Shown: positions 1-7,598, counted from the first letter of the stretch. The stretch is DNA of 19,132 nucleotides from Chloroflexota bacterium (GCA_019247135.1 JAFAPL010000456.1:1-19132); one strand, 5' to 3'. A program made the numbers and translations. The notes: generated by a model not told the origin, from the letters alone.

Positions 1-416
1 GTATCGACCAGGATGTGGCGTTTGCGGCCATTCACGCGTTTGGCACCGTCGTAGCCGCGTACACCACCCACACCAGTTGTCCGGACGGACTGGCTGTCGA
101 TGATCGCCGCGCTCGGCTCGGCGTTGCGCCCGATACTGGTGCGTAGCTGCTCACGAAGCACGGCGTTCAGGTGCTCCCACGTGCCGTCCAGACGCCACAG
201 GCGGAAATAGTGATAGGCCGTCTGCCAGGCTGGGAACTCGTGCGGGAGCAATCGCCACGCGCAGCCACTGCGCATCACGTAGAAGATCGCGTTCAAGATC
301 TCCCGCAGCGGGTGCAGCCGAGGTCGGCCAACTGTCTTGGCCGGCGGGAGGAGCGGGTCCAGGCGAGCGAATTCAGCGTCAGTGAGGTCGGTCAGGTACG
401 GTCGCCGTGGGGTCAG
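1..416 (-). CDS. IS5-family transposase, N-terminal part (runs off window)
   Basis: DDE transposase that would cut and paste its own insertion sequence. The minus frame reads LTDAEFARLDPLLPP, then GRPRLHPLREILNAIFYVM, SGCAWRLLPHEFPAWQTAYH and, near the edge, AAIIDSQSVRTTG. This is the classic N-terminal domain of IS5-type (PF13340/DDE_Tnp_1) transposases, and the D of IDSQS is the probable first catalytic Asp. 138 codons are visible and the rest lies left of position 1. No ATG, GTG or TTG fits the frame: the closest stop is a TAG just upstream, and homologues usually begin at the CTG codon ending at 416 (LTPRRRPYLTDL). Either a CTG start is used or the start codon has mutated. The element end lies near 470, inside the neighbouring amidase gene. 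The family call is firm; the start is uncertain. Confidence 0.85.
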   Translation of the reverse strand, partial: MTPRRPYLTDLTDAEFARLDPLLPPAKTVGRPRLHPLREILNAIFYVMRSGCAWRLLPHEFPAWQTAYHYFRLWRLDGTWEHLNAVLREQLRTSIGRNAEPSAAIIDSQSVRTTGVGGVRGYDGAKRVNGRKRHILVD

Positions 417-450
417 ACACCGGCCATCCTACCGGCAAAACCGACCAATG

Positions 451-473
451 TCCCGGTTTTCAGACAGTCTTTA
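451..473. repeat. Putative terminal inverted repeat of the IS5-type element and insertion point
   Basis: Read outward on the minus strand, the sequence AGACTGTCTGAAAACC resembles known IS5-family ends (GAGnCTGTCTnAAAA type). It starts exactly where the amidase reading frame stops matching its family. The element end is therefore placed at about 470. The next three bases, TTA (471-473), would fit the TNA-type target duplication made by ISL2/IS1031-group elements. The other end lies outside the window, so neither the repeat nor the duplication can be confirmed. Confidence 0.5.
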
Positions 474-1863
474 GCTGCATGCCGATGGGCAACTGCTCGC
501 CCACAAACCCAATTGGCACGACGACCACCGGCCACTGTAGCGCGCTGGCGATGAACGTCATTCCCCCCAAAGGGGACTGCCCTCGATCTCCGAGCAACAC
601 CGGCGGAAACGTCCAGACCGGCAACGCCAGTCCGTCGACTCGCGCCAACTCCATGGCCGAACCGAAAGCGTCGCGGTAGCGCTGCTCGTCCTTACGTCCC
701 TGGATCGTCTCAGGATCGTCCTCCGGCGCGAGCGCCACGGCGGCAATTTCGGCGATGCGCGCGGAGTGCAGTGGGTGCACACGCTTGCCATGCGGCGCAT
801 CGCGGAGTTCCGCCACGCGCTTGATCGGAAACGCTGTGCCCTCGTACGCAAAGAATCGCTCCCAGTCGGCTTTCGTCGTGGCAGCCGTCTGGGGCGGACG
901 AGGGAAATCCTCGAAACCGGGCAGGCGCACGTCCTCCACGACCTCCGCACCGGCCCTACGCAGATCTGCGACAGTGGCCTCGAACAGCGTGGCCACGCGC
1001 GCATCGGCTCCGTCCCCCAGACGGAACGCCTGGCGGAAGATGCCGATGCGGCCACCGCGCAATCCGTCACCTTGCAGGAACGCCGTGTATGTCTGCGGTA
1101 TGTGTCCAGCGGCGAGTGCGGTGCGAGAATCGAATGGATCTATTCCGGCGAGCACGTCCAGGAGTCGCGCGGCGTCCTCCACGCTGCGAGTCATCGGACC
1201 TGGAGTGTCGCGCTGGCTGTCCAGGGGCGCCATGCCGGTGCGGCTCACCAGGCCGACCGTTGGCCGAATGCCGACCAGGTTGTTGATTGATGCCGGTGCG
1301 CGCACGCTGCCGCCGGTGTCTGTTCCAACGCCTACGGTCCCGAAATTCGCTGCAACCGCAACCCCTGTTCCCCCCGACGAGCCGCCGCTCGCGTACGCCA
1401 GGTTGTACGGATTGCGCGTGAACCCCGCCAGGACCGAATTGATGTTGTCAGCCAGACCCATCGCCAGCTCCGAAAGCGAAGCTTTCGCAATCACAATGGC
1501 GCCGGCGCTCCGCAGCCGCTCGGTGACAAATGCGTCTCGCGTCGGGACGAACTCTTGGAACAAGCGAACGCCGGAGGTGGTCGGCATGTCGCGCGTATCC
1601 AGGTTGTCTTTCACGATGACCGGGATGCCGTGTAGTGGACCCTCCAGCTCGCGGCTGCTCTGCAGCGCGTCGTCCAGTCGCGCGGCATCATCCAACGCGT
1701 TCGGATTGACAGTAATCAGCGAGTTGAGATACGGCCCGCGACGATCGTACGCCTCGATGCGATCCAGGTACGCTCGAGTGATGTCCACAGCGGTAGCGGT
1801 CCCCGACCGATAGGCAGCGTGCAACTGAACAATGGTCACCTCTTCGAGCGCTGGCTGCGTCAC
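460..1863 (-). CDS. Amidase-signature family enzyme, C-terminus truncated by IS
   Basis: Hydrolyses an amide bond in a small-molecule substrate (GatA/amidase superfamily, PF01425). The Ser-cisSer-Lys triad is complete: Lys85 in VIVKDN, cis-Ser162 in the GGSSGG loop and nucleophile Ser186 in GTDTGGSVRAP, with the usual 24-residue spacing between the two serines. Family-like sequence continues to LPIGMQL. The last residues (KTV) are read from the inserted element, so roughly 25-35 residues of the usual C-terminal helix region are lost. The start is a GTG at 1863, with GGGAGG about 14 bases upstream. The substrate cannot be told; such enzymes are often annotated as Asp-tRNA(Asn)/Glu-tRNA(Gln) amidotransferase A-like, but this one has no gatB or gatC neighbour. 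Loss of the C-terminus may impair folding, although all catalytic residues remain. Confidence 0.88.
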   Translation of the reverse strand: MTQPALEEVTIVQLHAAYRSGTATAVDITRAYLDRIEAYDRRGPYLNSLITVNPNALDDAARLDDALQSSRELEGPLHGIPVIVKDNLDTRDMPTTSGVRLFQEFVPTRDAFVTERLRSAGAIVIAKASLSELAMGLADNINSVLAGFTRNPYNLAYASGGSSGGTGVAVAANFGTVGVGTDTGGSVRAPASINNLVGIRPTVGLVSRTGMAPLDSQRDTPGPMTRSVEDAARLLDVLAGIDPFDSRTALAAGHIPQTYTAFLQGDGLRGGRIGIFRQAFRLGDGADARVATLFEATVADLRRAGAEVVEDVRLPGFEDFPRPPQTAATTKADWERFFAYEGTAFPIKRVAELRDAPHGKRVHPLHSARIAEIAAVALAPEDDPETIQGRKDEQRYRDAFGSAMELARVDGLALPVWTFPPVLLGDRGQSPLGGMTFIASALQWPVVVVPIGFVGEQLPIGMQLKTV

Positions 1864-1887
1864 GAGTCACATTGAAGCCTCCCATCG

Positions 1888-1910
1888 CCTGATTGTCATT
1901 CAGGATCAGG
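1888..1910. promoter_or_regulatory. Inverted repeat upstream of the amidase (possible operator)
   Basis: The arms CCTGAT (1888-1893) and ATCAGG (1905-1910) form a perfect 6-bp inverted repeat with an 11-base spacer, 25-47 bases upstream of the amidase GTG start. The position suits a repressor or activator site for a divergent or minus-strand promoter. No regulator gene is adjacent, and a 6-bp repeat can arise by chance. Confidence 0.25.
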
Positions 1911-1944
1911 TGAGTACAGCGGTGGGCGGAGCTGACTCGAACCC

Positions 1945-2139
1945 ATGAACCTGGTGGATGCGGCCGGGCAGGAGTGGCCGACTCCCGGGCAGGGCGACAT
2001 CGAGGTCGCCATCGCCGTCGGCGGTATCTGCGGTTCCGACCTCCACTACGTCCACGACGGCGGCGTTGCCGATTTCAAGCTACGGGAACCGATGACGCTC
2101 GGCCACGAGATCGTCGGTCGAATCTCCCGAGTCGGATCC
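1945..2139 (+). pseudogene. Zinc-dependent alcohol/polyol dehydrogenase, N-terminal fragment
   Basis: About 65 residues match the GroES-like N-terminal domain of medium-chain zinc dehydrogenases of the sorbitol/L-idonate 5-dehydrogenase type. The segments are GGICGSDLHY (zinc ligand Cys29), DFKLREPMTLGHE (ligands His54, Glu55) and IVGRISRVGS. An in-frame TGA lies four codons before the ATG, and the usual first beta strand is poorly matched, so the 5' end may also be damaged. After about 2139 the frame reads unrelated residues and stops at 2179-2181. The whole NAD-binding Rossmann domain is missing. The break coincides with the start of IS21-type sequence, so insertion probably truncated the gene. 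It cannot encode a working enzyme. Confidence 0.75.
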
Positions 2140-2287
2140 CGTAGCCTTCAATTGCATTCAGTCGGGGGGCCTGGCTTTTAGGCCGCTCCTGGCGCTGCTG
2201 CCGAGTACTGAGGGACTCGAACCGCTCAATGATGGGCGGATGCAGGTGTTCAAGCCCGTGCTTATCGCGGTGACCCTGGAGGGCTGC

Positions 2288-2590
2288 GGCGTAATCCCAT
2301 TGGAACCACAGCCCTGGTTCCGCCAGCCACGGTCCAAAGCGGCGTCGGTGCCCGGCGCGATACGCCGCTTTGGCCTCGGCGACCGCACGCCGTGGGGTGC
2401 GTTCCGAACCCGTGTAGCCCATCGCCTCGAAACTGCGCCGCCCGACGTCGGCGCGGACGCGGCCATGAGTCGCATCAACCCACTCTTCGATCTTTTCGCG
2501 AAACGGACCGATCAGCTGATTGCGCGCGCGATGACTCCCCGTCAGATCGTAGGCTGCCAGAATCTCCATGATCGTCTCGGCCTTCTTCAC
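2288..2590 (-). pseudogene. IS21-family transposase (IstA) remnant with internal deletion
   Basis: From the ATG at 2590 the minus strand reads KKAETIMEILAAYDLTGSHR, then jumps to FREKIEEWVDATHGRVRADV, GYTGSERTPRRAVAEAKAAY and WLAEPGLWFQWDY. These are consecutive blocks of IstA-type transposases. About 35 residues that normally carry the helix-turn-helix are missing between DLTG and IGPF, yet the frame stays open. After WFQWDY the catalytic DDE core is absent. The frame continues with unrecognised residues into the dehydrogenase fragment (to 2075). No istB is present. This is a deletion derivative of an IS21-like element and is inactive. The right junction near 2140, next to GTAGCCTTCAATTGCATT, may be the element terminus. 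Confidence 0.7.
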
Positions 2591-2660
2591 TCACTCCATC
2601 TCCTCGGCCGTCACGCTCCTGGTTGACACGATCGCCTGCAACGAGGCTCAGCGACTTCGA

Positions 2661-2682
2661 CGTGCCGCGCCGGCGCGGCACG
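2661..2682. repeat. Perfect 22-bp palindrome (GC-only stem core)
   Basis: The half-site CGTGCCGCGCC is followed directly by its exact reverse complement, with no loop. On RNA it could form a strong hairpin (about 9 bp after allowing a minimal loop). No T-run follows on either strand within a few bases, so it is not a classical terminator. It lies 9 bases from a second palindrome and upstream of the IS21-type start codon on the minus strand. Confidence 0.6.
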
Positions 2683-2691
2683 ATGTCAGCA

Positions 2692-2705
2692 CGAGTATAT
2701 ACTCG
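2692..2705. promoter_or_regulatory. 14-bp palindrome CGAGTATATACTCG (possible operator)
   Basis: The perfect two-fold symmetric sequence CGAGTATATACTCG has an AT-rich core inside GC-rich DNA. Sites like this are typical of dimeric repressors (for example GntR- or PadR-type). It sits 95 bases before the ATG of the 117-aa gene and about 100 bases upstream of the IS21 remnant start on the other strand, so it could control either direction. Confidence 0.35.
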
Positions 2706-2799
2706 CACCTGCGGGGAGCCGGACATGCACATCACGTCAACCTGATCCGTCATCTGAAACGCAAGTCCGTCTGCAGTAGCCCCGTACGGAGACCCTTCG

Positions 2800-3153
2800 A
2801 TGCCAAGACCTCCCAGACAAGAGACGAATAGGGAACGCGAGCATCCTCGTTGGCCCTCGCTCGAGGAGCAGCTGGAAGCTTCACGCGTCATCCCCGGCAG
2901 CGCGCTGGAAAGGCTAATCCGAGAAAACCAGGATTTTGACAGGCTAAGCCCAGACGAGGCGTACGACAAGTTGCGTCTGCCTCCGTGGTTGCGAGTTTAT
3001 TGGCGCAAACAGCATCCCGAAATTCAACCTGCGCCGGGCGATCCAACGCGGGGCTATCCGCTGGCCTTGAGAGATATCTACATCTGGATGCTCGACCACC
3101 AAGACCTTGAGCCGGAGGATGAACCAAAACAGCGGAACGACCATGACGCTTAA
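2800..3153 (+). CDS. Unrecognised 117-aa protein, coupled to the propeller protein
   Basis: I do not recognise this family. The protein is small, highly charged and apparently soluble. A basic N-terminal tail rich in Pro, Arg and Glu (residues 1-20) is followed by SLEEQLEASRVIPGSALERLIRENQDF and LPPWLRVYWRKQHP, and it ends with YPLALRDIYIWMLDHQDL and an acidic tail. There is no signal peptide or membrane segment. The ATG has GGAG eight bases upstream. Its 3' end overlaps the start of the next gene: the likely downstream ATG at 3143 lies inside the last four codons. Translational coupling and a joint role with the propeller protein are therefore likely. The clear helical blocks and good codon structure argue that it is a real gene. 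Confidence 0.7.
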   Translation: MPRPPRQETNREREHPRWPSLEEQLEASRVIPGSALERLIRENQDFDRLSPDEAYDKLRLPPWLRVYWRKQHPEIQPAPGDPTRGYPLALRDIYIWMLDHQDLEPEDEPKQRNDHDA

Positions 3154-5446
3154 CAATGTTCGGATTTCGGGTGTTCACCCGGGCGATCCGCGCGAAGAAT
3201 CCGACATCCGGTATAACTACAACAACCTAAACCAAATCATCTGCGCCTCCACCAAGCTCGGCGGGAATCAACCGATGCACCACTCGGGCAATGGCGGCGT
3301 CACTTGGAATACCTCAAGTCTGAGCAGCCGGCCCGGCGACGTTCGGCAGGGCGATCCAACCATCGATTGGACCTCCGACGGGACGGCGTGGTCAGTAACG
3401 ATCGGCATCAGCGCAACTCTGCGGCTAGTTCTGCGCACCTTTAGCTCGCCGGACGCTGGCGTCACGTGGAACTTCGATTCCGACGTGACCGGCACGCAGA
3501 CGGCGATGGACAAAGAGGCGCTATGGATCGATCACAGTCCGTCCTCGCCATTTCGAGACAACATGTACCTCATCTGGCACAACGGAGGGCCGTGCTTTGT
3601 CGCGGTTCGACAAGGGCCAGGCGGGGCGTGGAATGCACCGCTCCAGATTAGCGGGGCGGAGACCACGGGAACGTCCATTGGCAGCGACATCAAGACGAAT
3701 GCGGTCGGCGACATCTTCGCCTTTTGGCCGGACACAGGCAGCCAGAACCTCTTCGTGGCCAAGTCTATAGACGGCGGCAACACGTTTGGAGCCCCGGTCA
3801 CGATCGCCACGACGTTGGGATCCTTTAACATCGGCATCCCGGCGCAAGACAATCGCCGCTGCCTCATTTATCTTTCCGGGGCGGCGTACCGTACGGCCAT
3901 TCAGAATCATGTGTACGCGGTCTGGATGGATCTTGCGGGTGGAATCGGATGCAATTCATCGGGTAGCGAGCCTGGAAACAACGTCGCATCCACCTGCAAG
4001 ACGCGCATCTGGTTCGCCCGCTCGACCGATGGCGGCACCACGTGGGACACGCCGCTGCAACTCAACGGGGGACCTGCGCTGAATGACCAGATGTTCCCTC
4101 GGTTGGCTCTTGACGACACCACTGGCGTTCTCACCGTGGTCTACTATGACACGATCAATGATCCTGGTCGCCTTAGAGCCGAATTGTGGACACAAGCGTC
4201 CTACGATTTTGGCGACACTTGGACAGTGCCAACGCAGGTTGCGACGGCGCAGACCAATGAAACCGTCGCTGGAGCTCAACTCAGCTTCCAATATGGCGAC
4301 TATATCGGACTGACCGGCCACGGCGGTCGCTTCTTCGCCTGCTGGACCGATCGTCGCAGCGGTGGCGCCGAAGAGATTTGGGGCGCGCTGATACCTGCCT
4401 CCACGCTTGTGACCGCTATCCCGGATACCGGTAAATTCGCCGATGTCTGCGCGGGCTCGTTTGCCGATGAGCTGCTGACAATCGTGAACAACGGGCCAAA
4501 TCTGCTTTCCATCAGCAATATCGTTTCGTCTTCACCCGATTTCGTGGCGCCGAGCGTTCTCTCTTTTCCGATGAACCTGGAGGCCGGCTCATCGGTGAGC
4601 GTTGTCATTCGCTTTCAGCCCACGTCAATTGGCCCGAAAGCTGGAACGATCTCGATTTTCAGTAATGACGCGGCCAGCCCGCACACGATATCAGTCTCTG
4701 GTCTTTGTCCCGGGCCGCATTTGGCCCTGGCGATCGCGGATTCCGGCAACTTCGGGCATGTATGCACTGGCTCGTTCCGTGATGAGCCGCTCATCCTAAA
4801 CAACAACGACTTGTGTCGGCTGCTGGTCACGGGAGTCTCTTCTTCTTTAGCGGAGTTCCATGTGCCGCAAGTGCTCTCGTTCCCGTTAACCATCGCTCCG
4901 GGGAACTCAGTGGCGCTGCCGATTCGGTTCGAGCCAACCAGCCTTGGCTTAAAAGCCGCCACGATCACTGTGCAGAGCAACGACCCGACGGGTCCGCACA
5001 CGATCGCCGTGTCGGGGGATGCGCCATCAGGCAAGCTTGCCATCACCGGCTCGCTCCGTTTCGGCGGGGTGAAGGCCTGCTGCCGCGCCGAGCGACCCCT
5101 CACCATCTGCAATGTGGGCGACTGCAGCCTGCATGTGACCAGTGTCGCGTTCAAGCGCAAGCGCCACCACTGGAAGTTGGTCAACAATCCGTTCCCCGCC
5201 TCACTGCACCCAGGCTCATGCTTGAGCGTGGTCGTTCGATACATTGCAACCGAGAGATTTCCCAGATCGTGTGAGCTGGAAGTCAAGAGCGACGATCCGA
5301 ACACCCCCGTCAAGACTCTGGATGTGATGGCGTACACAATCTGGGATGACTGCGGTCACGGGCGGTGCGATAAGTGCCACAAGGAGCCGTGTTGCTGTGA
5401 ACCGCGCGAGGAAGACTGTTTCGATGAGGACGAAGATGAAGACTAG
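3143..5446 (+). CDS. Asp-box (BNR/sialidase-like) propeller protein with ASH/HYDIN-like domains and Cys-rich tail
   Basis: 767 aa from the ATG at 3143; upstream in-frame starts exist at 3107 (TTG) and 3119 (ATG), but the latter lies directly on a GGAGG. Residues 1-420 look like a sialidase-type beta-propeller with at least five Asp-boxes: GNGGVTW (50-55), SPDAGVTW (102-109), SIDGGNTF (208-215), STDGGTTW (294-301) and DFGDTW (355-360). Residues about 425-520, 522-625 and 628-730 are three ASH/HYDIN (choice-of-anchor D) immunoglobulin-like repeats, each with the F.P.S.G.K..TI..SND.....H.I.VSG pattern or a weaker form. The end has seven Cys within 734-760 followed by DEDEDED. The N-terminus has no signal peptide, which is unusual for such proteins. 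The classical sialidase arginine triad could not be identified, so binding or scaffolding is as likely as hydrolysis. It is coupled to the 117-aa gene. Confidence 0.85.
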   Translation: MTLNNVRISGVHPGDPREESDIRYNYNNLNQIICASTKLGGNQPMHHSGNGGVTWNTSSLSSRPGDVRQGDPTIDWTSDGTAWSVTIGISATLRLVLRTFSSPDAGVTWNFDSDVTGTQTAMDKEALWIDHSPSSPFRDNMYLIWHNGGPCFVAVRQGPGGAWNAPLQISGAETTGTSIGSDIKTNAVGDIFAFWPDTGSQNLFVAKSIDGGNTFGAPVTIATTLGSFNIGIPAQDNRRCLIYLSGAAYRTAIQNHVYAVWMDLAGGIGCNSSGSEPGNNVASTCKTRIWFARSTDGGTTWDTPLQLNGGPALNDQMFPRLALDDTTGVLTVVYYDTINDPGRLRAELWTQASYDFGDTWTVPTQVATAQTNETVAGAQLSFQYGDYIGLTGHGGRFFACWTDRRSGGAEEIWGALIPASTLVTAIPDTGKFADVCAGSFADELLTIVNNGPNLLSISNIVSSSPDFVAPSVLSFPMNLEAGSSVSVVIRFQPTSIGPKAGTISIFSNDAASPHTISVSGLCPGPHLALAIADSGNFGHVCTGSFRDEPLILNNNDLCRLLVTGVSSSLAEFHVPQVLSFPLTIAPGNSVALPIRFEPTSLGLKAATITVQSNDPTGPHTIAVSGDAPSGKLAITGSLRFGGVKACCRAERPLTICNVGDCSLHVTSVAFKRKRHHWKLVNNPFPASLHPGSCLSVVVRYIATERFPRSCELEVKSDDPNTPVKTLDVMAYTIWDDCGHGRCDKCHKEPCCCEPREEDCFDEDEDED

Positions 5447-5793
5447 AAGTTCGGCACGCTAAAGGGTCCGGCCATGGCATGTTCGCGACGCGTGTCCGCG
5501 GTTGCATGGCGAGCCGCGACGCCAGTTGTCATTGGATCCGCAGAATCTGCACGCGGCAGTGCGGGTATTAGCGACGAGCCTGGTCTGCATGACTGGAGCC
5601 GGCCAACGACCTCACGCTGACTCATTTACATGATCCAGCAGCGTGGCCTAGACTGGCGCGGTGGTCCGAGGAGGCTGGGATCGGGTGGTCATCACCAGGT
5701 GACGTCGCCGGAGCGCTTAGTGTCGCGGCGGGCCCCCGCAGCCGATGCTGCCCGCAACGGCTCCCATACCGAAGTGGAAGCCGCGGTTCCGTA
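5447..5793. other. Intergenic region upstream of the sugar-uptake operon
   Basis: No gene is supported in these 347 bases; frames that are open here have no recognisable content. The region holds a candidate promoter (5625-5654) and, further down, the leader of the permease gene. There is no clear terminator for the propeller gene: no hairpin followed by T residues is seen just after 5446. Confidence 0.5.
5625..5654 (+). promoter_or_regulatory. Candidate sigma-70-type promoter of the sugar operon
   Basis: TTTACA (5625-5630; 5 of 6 matches to TTGACA) and TAGACT (5649-5654; 4 of 6 to TATAAT) are separated by 18 bases. Transcription would begin near 5661, giving a leader of about 130 bases before the first permease. 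It is the best pair in the gap, but high-GC genomes yield such matches by chance. Confidence 0.35.
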
Positions 5794-6756
5794 ATGGGCG
5801 TCTGGGTGCAGACGACGAACTCGGCGAGAATTGCGATTGCTCAAAGCCCACTCGGCACGCTTTACCACCCGCGCACCCTCCGACAACAACAAGCGCGCTT
5901 TGGCTATTTCCTCGTTCTGCCCTGCTTCCTGGTTTTGTGCGCTACCGTCTTTTACCCCATCGCGCAAACATTCATCTACAGCCTGTACACCAACCGGTTG
6001 AATCAGCCGTTTCTCGGCACACCATTCGTCGGACTGGCCAATTACGCAACATTGCTGACCCAGCCGGCGTTCTGGAAGGCTGTCGCGCACACGATGGAAT
6101 ACACGTGCATTTCCGTTGCGGGCGAAGTATTGCTGGGGCTGCTGGTTGCGTTGACGGTCAATCAGAACTTCCCTGGCCGTGGTGCCGTCCGCGCGGCGGT
6201 GCTGATTCCCTGGTCCTTGCCAGGCATAGTCATCGGACTGTCCTGGGCATGGTTATATCTGGTGCCGTTCGGTGTGCTGAACGACGTCTTGACGCGAATC
6301 GGCGTGTTATCGGCACCCTTCAGCTTCCTGGGTGACGCAAATGCGGCGATGTACTCCGTCAGCGTCGCATCGATCTGGCGTCAGACACCGTTCGCCGCAC
6401 TCATCTTGCTGGCAGGCCTCCAGACGATACCTGCCGAGCTATACGAGGCCGCCAAAATCGACGGCGCCAGCCGACTGCAGCGCCTTGGCTATGTCACGCT
6501 GCCTCTGCTGCGCGGCCCACTCCTGGTGGTTCTCATCTTCCGCACGCTCGGTTCCATTCGCACTTTCGACCTGATTTTCGCCATGACGCGCGGCGGACCG
6601 ATCGACCGTACCGAAACGCTGTCGCTCTACACGTATCGGTTGCTGTTCGGGTTTCTGGATATCGGACTGGGCTCGGCCGCCGCGGTAACGATGGTGATTC
6701 TGGCAAGCATCATCTGCTTCATCTACATCAAAGGTATGAAGGTGCGCCTGTACTGA
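5794..6756 (+). CDS. ABC carbohydrate transporter permease (MalF/UgpA type)
   Basis: Inner-membrane subunit of a CUT1-family sugar importer (BPD_transp_1). Of 320 aa, the first hydrophobic helix runs about 36-57, and further helices lie near 103-121, 135-157, 186-207, 241-261 and 292-312, giving six in all. The EAA loop that docks on the ATPase is clear: EAAKIDGASRLQRLGYVTLP at 218-237. The start ATG lacks a strong ribosome-binding site; only a weak GTGGAAG is seen 13 bases upstream. The stop TGA shares its A with the ATG of the next permease (TGATG), so the two are translationally coupled. The nearby GH31 enzyme suggests an alpha-linked oligosaccharide as cargo. Confidence 0.93.
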   Translation: MGVWVQTTNSARIAIAQSPLGTLYHPRTLRQQQARFGYFLVLPCFLVLCATVFYPIAQTFIYSLYTNRLNQPFLGTPFVGLANYATLLTQPAFWKAVAHTMEYTCISVAGEVLLGLLVALTVNQNFPGRGAVRAAVLIPWSLPGIVIGLSWAWLYLVPFGVLNDVLTRIGVLSAPFSFLGDANAAMYSVSVASIWRQTPFAALILLAGLQTIPAELYEAAKIDGASRLQRLGYVTLPLLRGPLLVVLIFRTLGSIRTFDLIFAMTRGGPIDRTETLSLYTYRLLFGFLDIGLGSAAAVTMVILASIICFIYIKGMKVRLY

Positions 6757-7598
6757 TGCCTCCTACATCGCGAGTAGGGGACCGGTTGTTTGTCGGAATA
6801 GCAGCAGTGTTCACCCTCGCGTTCGTCGGCTTCTTTCTGTTCCCGTACGCATGGACAGTGACAACCTCAATAAAGCCGCCGGACGATGTTTACGCGATCC
6901 CGACGGTGTGGATCCCTTCATACATCTACCTTGGGAACTTTCGCTTCGTCCTCGAGCGCGCATTTGGCGTCAATCTCCTGAACAGCGCGATCGTCGCCAC
7001 CAGCACTACGTTGTTCGTTCTCTTTCTGGGAACCCTCGGCGCCTACGCGCTCGCACGTATCCAGTTCTGGGGCCGCGCCATTATCCTGCTGGCGGTCCTC
7101 AGCGTCTCGATGTTCCCAGACGTATCGGTTATCTCAGCGTTGTTCATGTGGCTGCGGCAGTGGGGCCTGCTCAACACGTTTGAGGCCCTGATTCTCCCGT
7201 ACACCTCATTCGCGCTGCCGTTCACTGTCTGGGCGCTGACGAACTTCTTCCGCGAAGTGCCTTGGGAACTGGAAGAAGCTGCGCTGATTGATGGCTGCAC
7301 GTACCTCGGGGCGCTGCGGAAAATCATCCTGCCGTTGGCCGCGCCGGGACTCGTCACATGCGGAATCCTCGTCTTCATCTCCGCATGGAACGAGTTTTTG
7401 TTTGCGTACACGTTTGTGTCAACAGACGCGGCGCGCACTGTGCCGGTCCGCATTTTCATGTTCCAGGGTGAGTTCGAATCACCGTGGGGGCAGATATCGG
7501 CCGCCTCGACCCTCGTTACGCTACCGCTCATCGTTCTTGTGCTCGTGTTTCAACGCCGAATTGTCCAGGGGCTCACAGCGGGCGCCCTCAAAGGCTGA
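6756..7598 (+). CDS. ABC carbohydrate transporter permease (MalG/UgpE type)
   Basis: Second inner-membrane subunit of the same CUT1 importer; 280 aa with six predicted helices (about 12-33, 76-98, 107-129, 142-162, 194-213 and 250-268). The EAA motif reads EEAALIDGCTYLGALRKIIL (173-192) and the trailing PLAAPGLVT is typical of MalG-like proteins. The short N-terminus also fits the MalG branch. It starts on the stop of the first permease and is followed 32 bases later by the binding-protein gene. No ATPase gene lies in the operon, so the pair must recruit an ATPase from elsewhere. Confidence 0.93.
   Translation: MPPTSRVGDRLFVGIAAVFTLAFVGFFLFPYAWTVTTSIKPPDDVYAIPTVWIPSYIYLGNFRFVLERAFGVNLLNSAIVATSTTLFVLFLGTLGAYALARIQFWGRAIILLAVLSVSMFPDVSVISALFMWLRQWGLLNTFEALILPYTSFALPFTVWALTNFFREVPWELEEAALIDGCTYLGALRKIILPLAAPGLVTCGILVFISAWNEFLFAYTFVSTDAARTVPVRIFMFQGEFESPWGQISAASTLVTLPLIVLVLVFQRRIVQGLTAGALKG

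Larger units (their letters stand above)
2591..2799. other. Spacer between IS21 remnant and the 117-aa gene, with two palindromes
   Basis: No coding sequence is supported here; one minus-strand frame is open but matches nothing recognised. The stretch holds two perfect palindromes (listed separately) and then the ribosome-binding site of the next gene. It probably contains the outer end of the IS21-like remnant together with the promoter of the 2800-5446 gene pair. No convincing -35/-10 pair was found. Confidence 0.4.

Noticed and set aside
755..1813. Long plus-strand frame (352 codons) across the amidase gene
   Set aside because: It is antisense to a clear amidase with complete catalytic motifs, has Arg/Ser/Pro-rich low-information composition, and has no family-like segment.
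4615..5337. 240-codon minus-strand frame within the propeller protein gene
   Set aside because: It is a shadow of the ASH-like repeats, with no motif and no ribosome-binding site of note.
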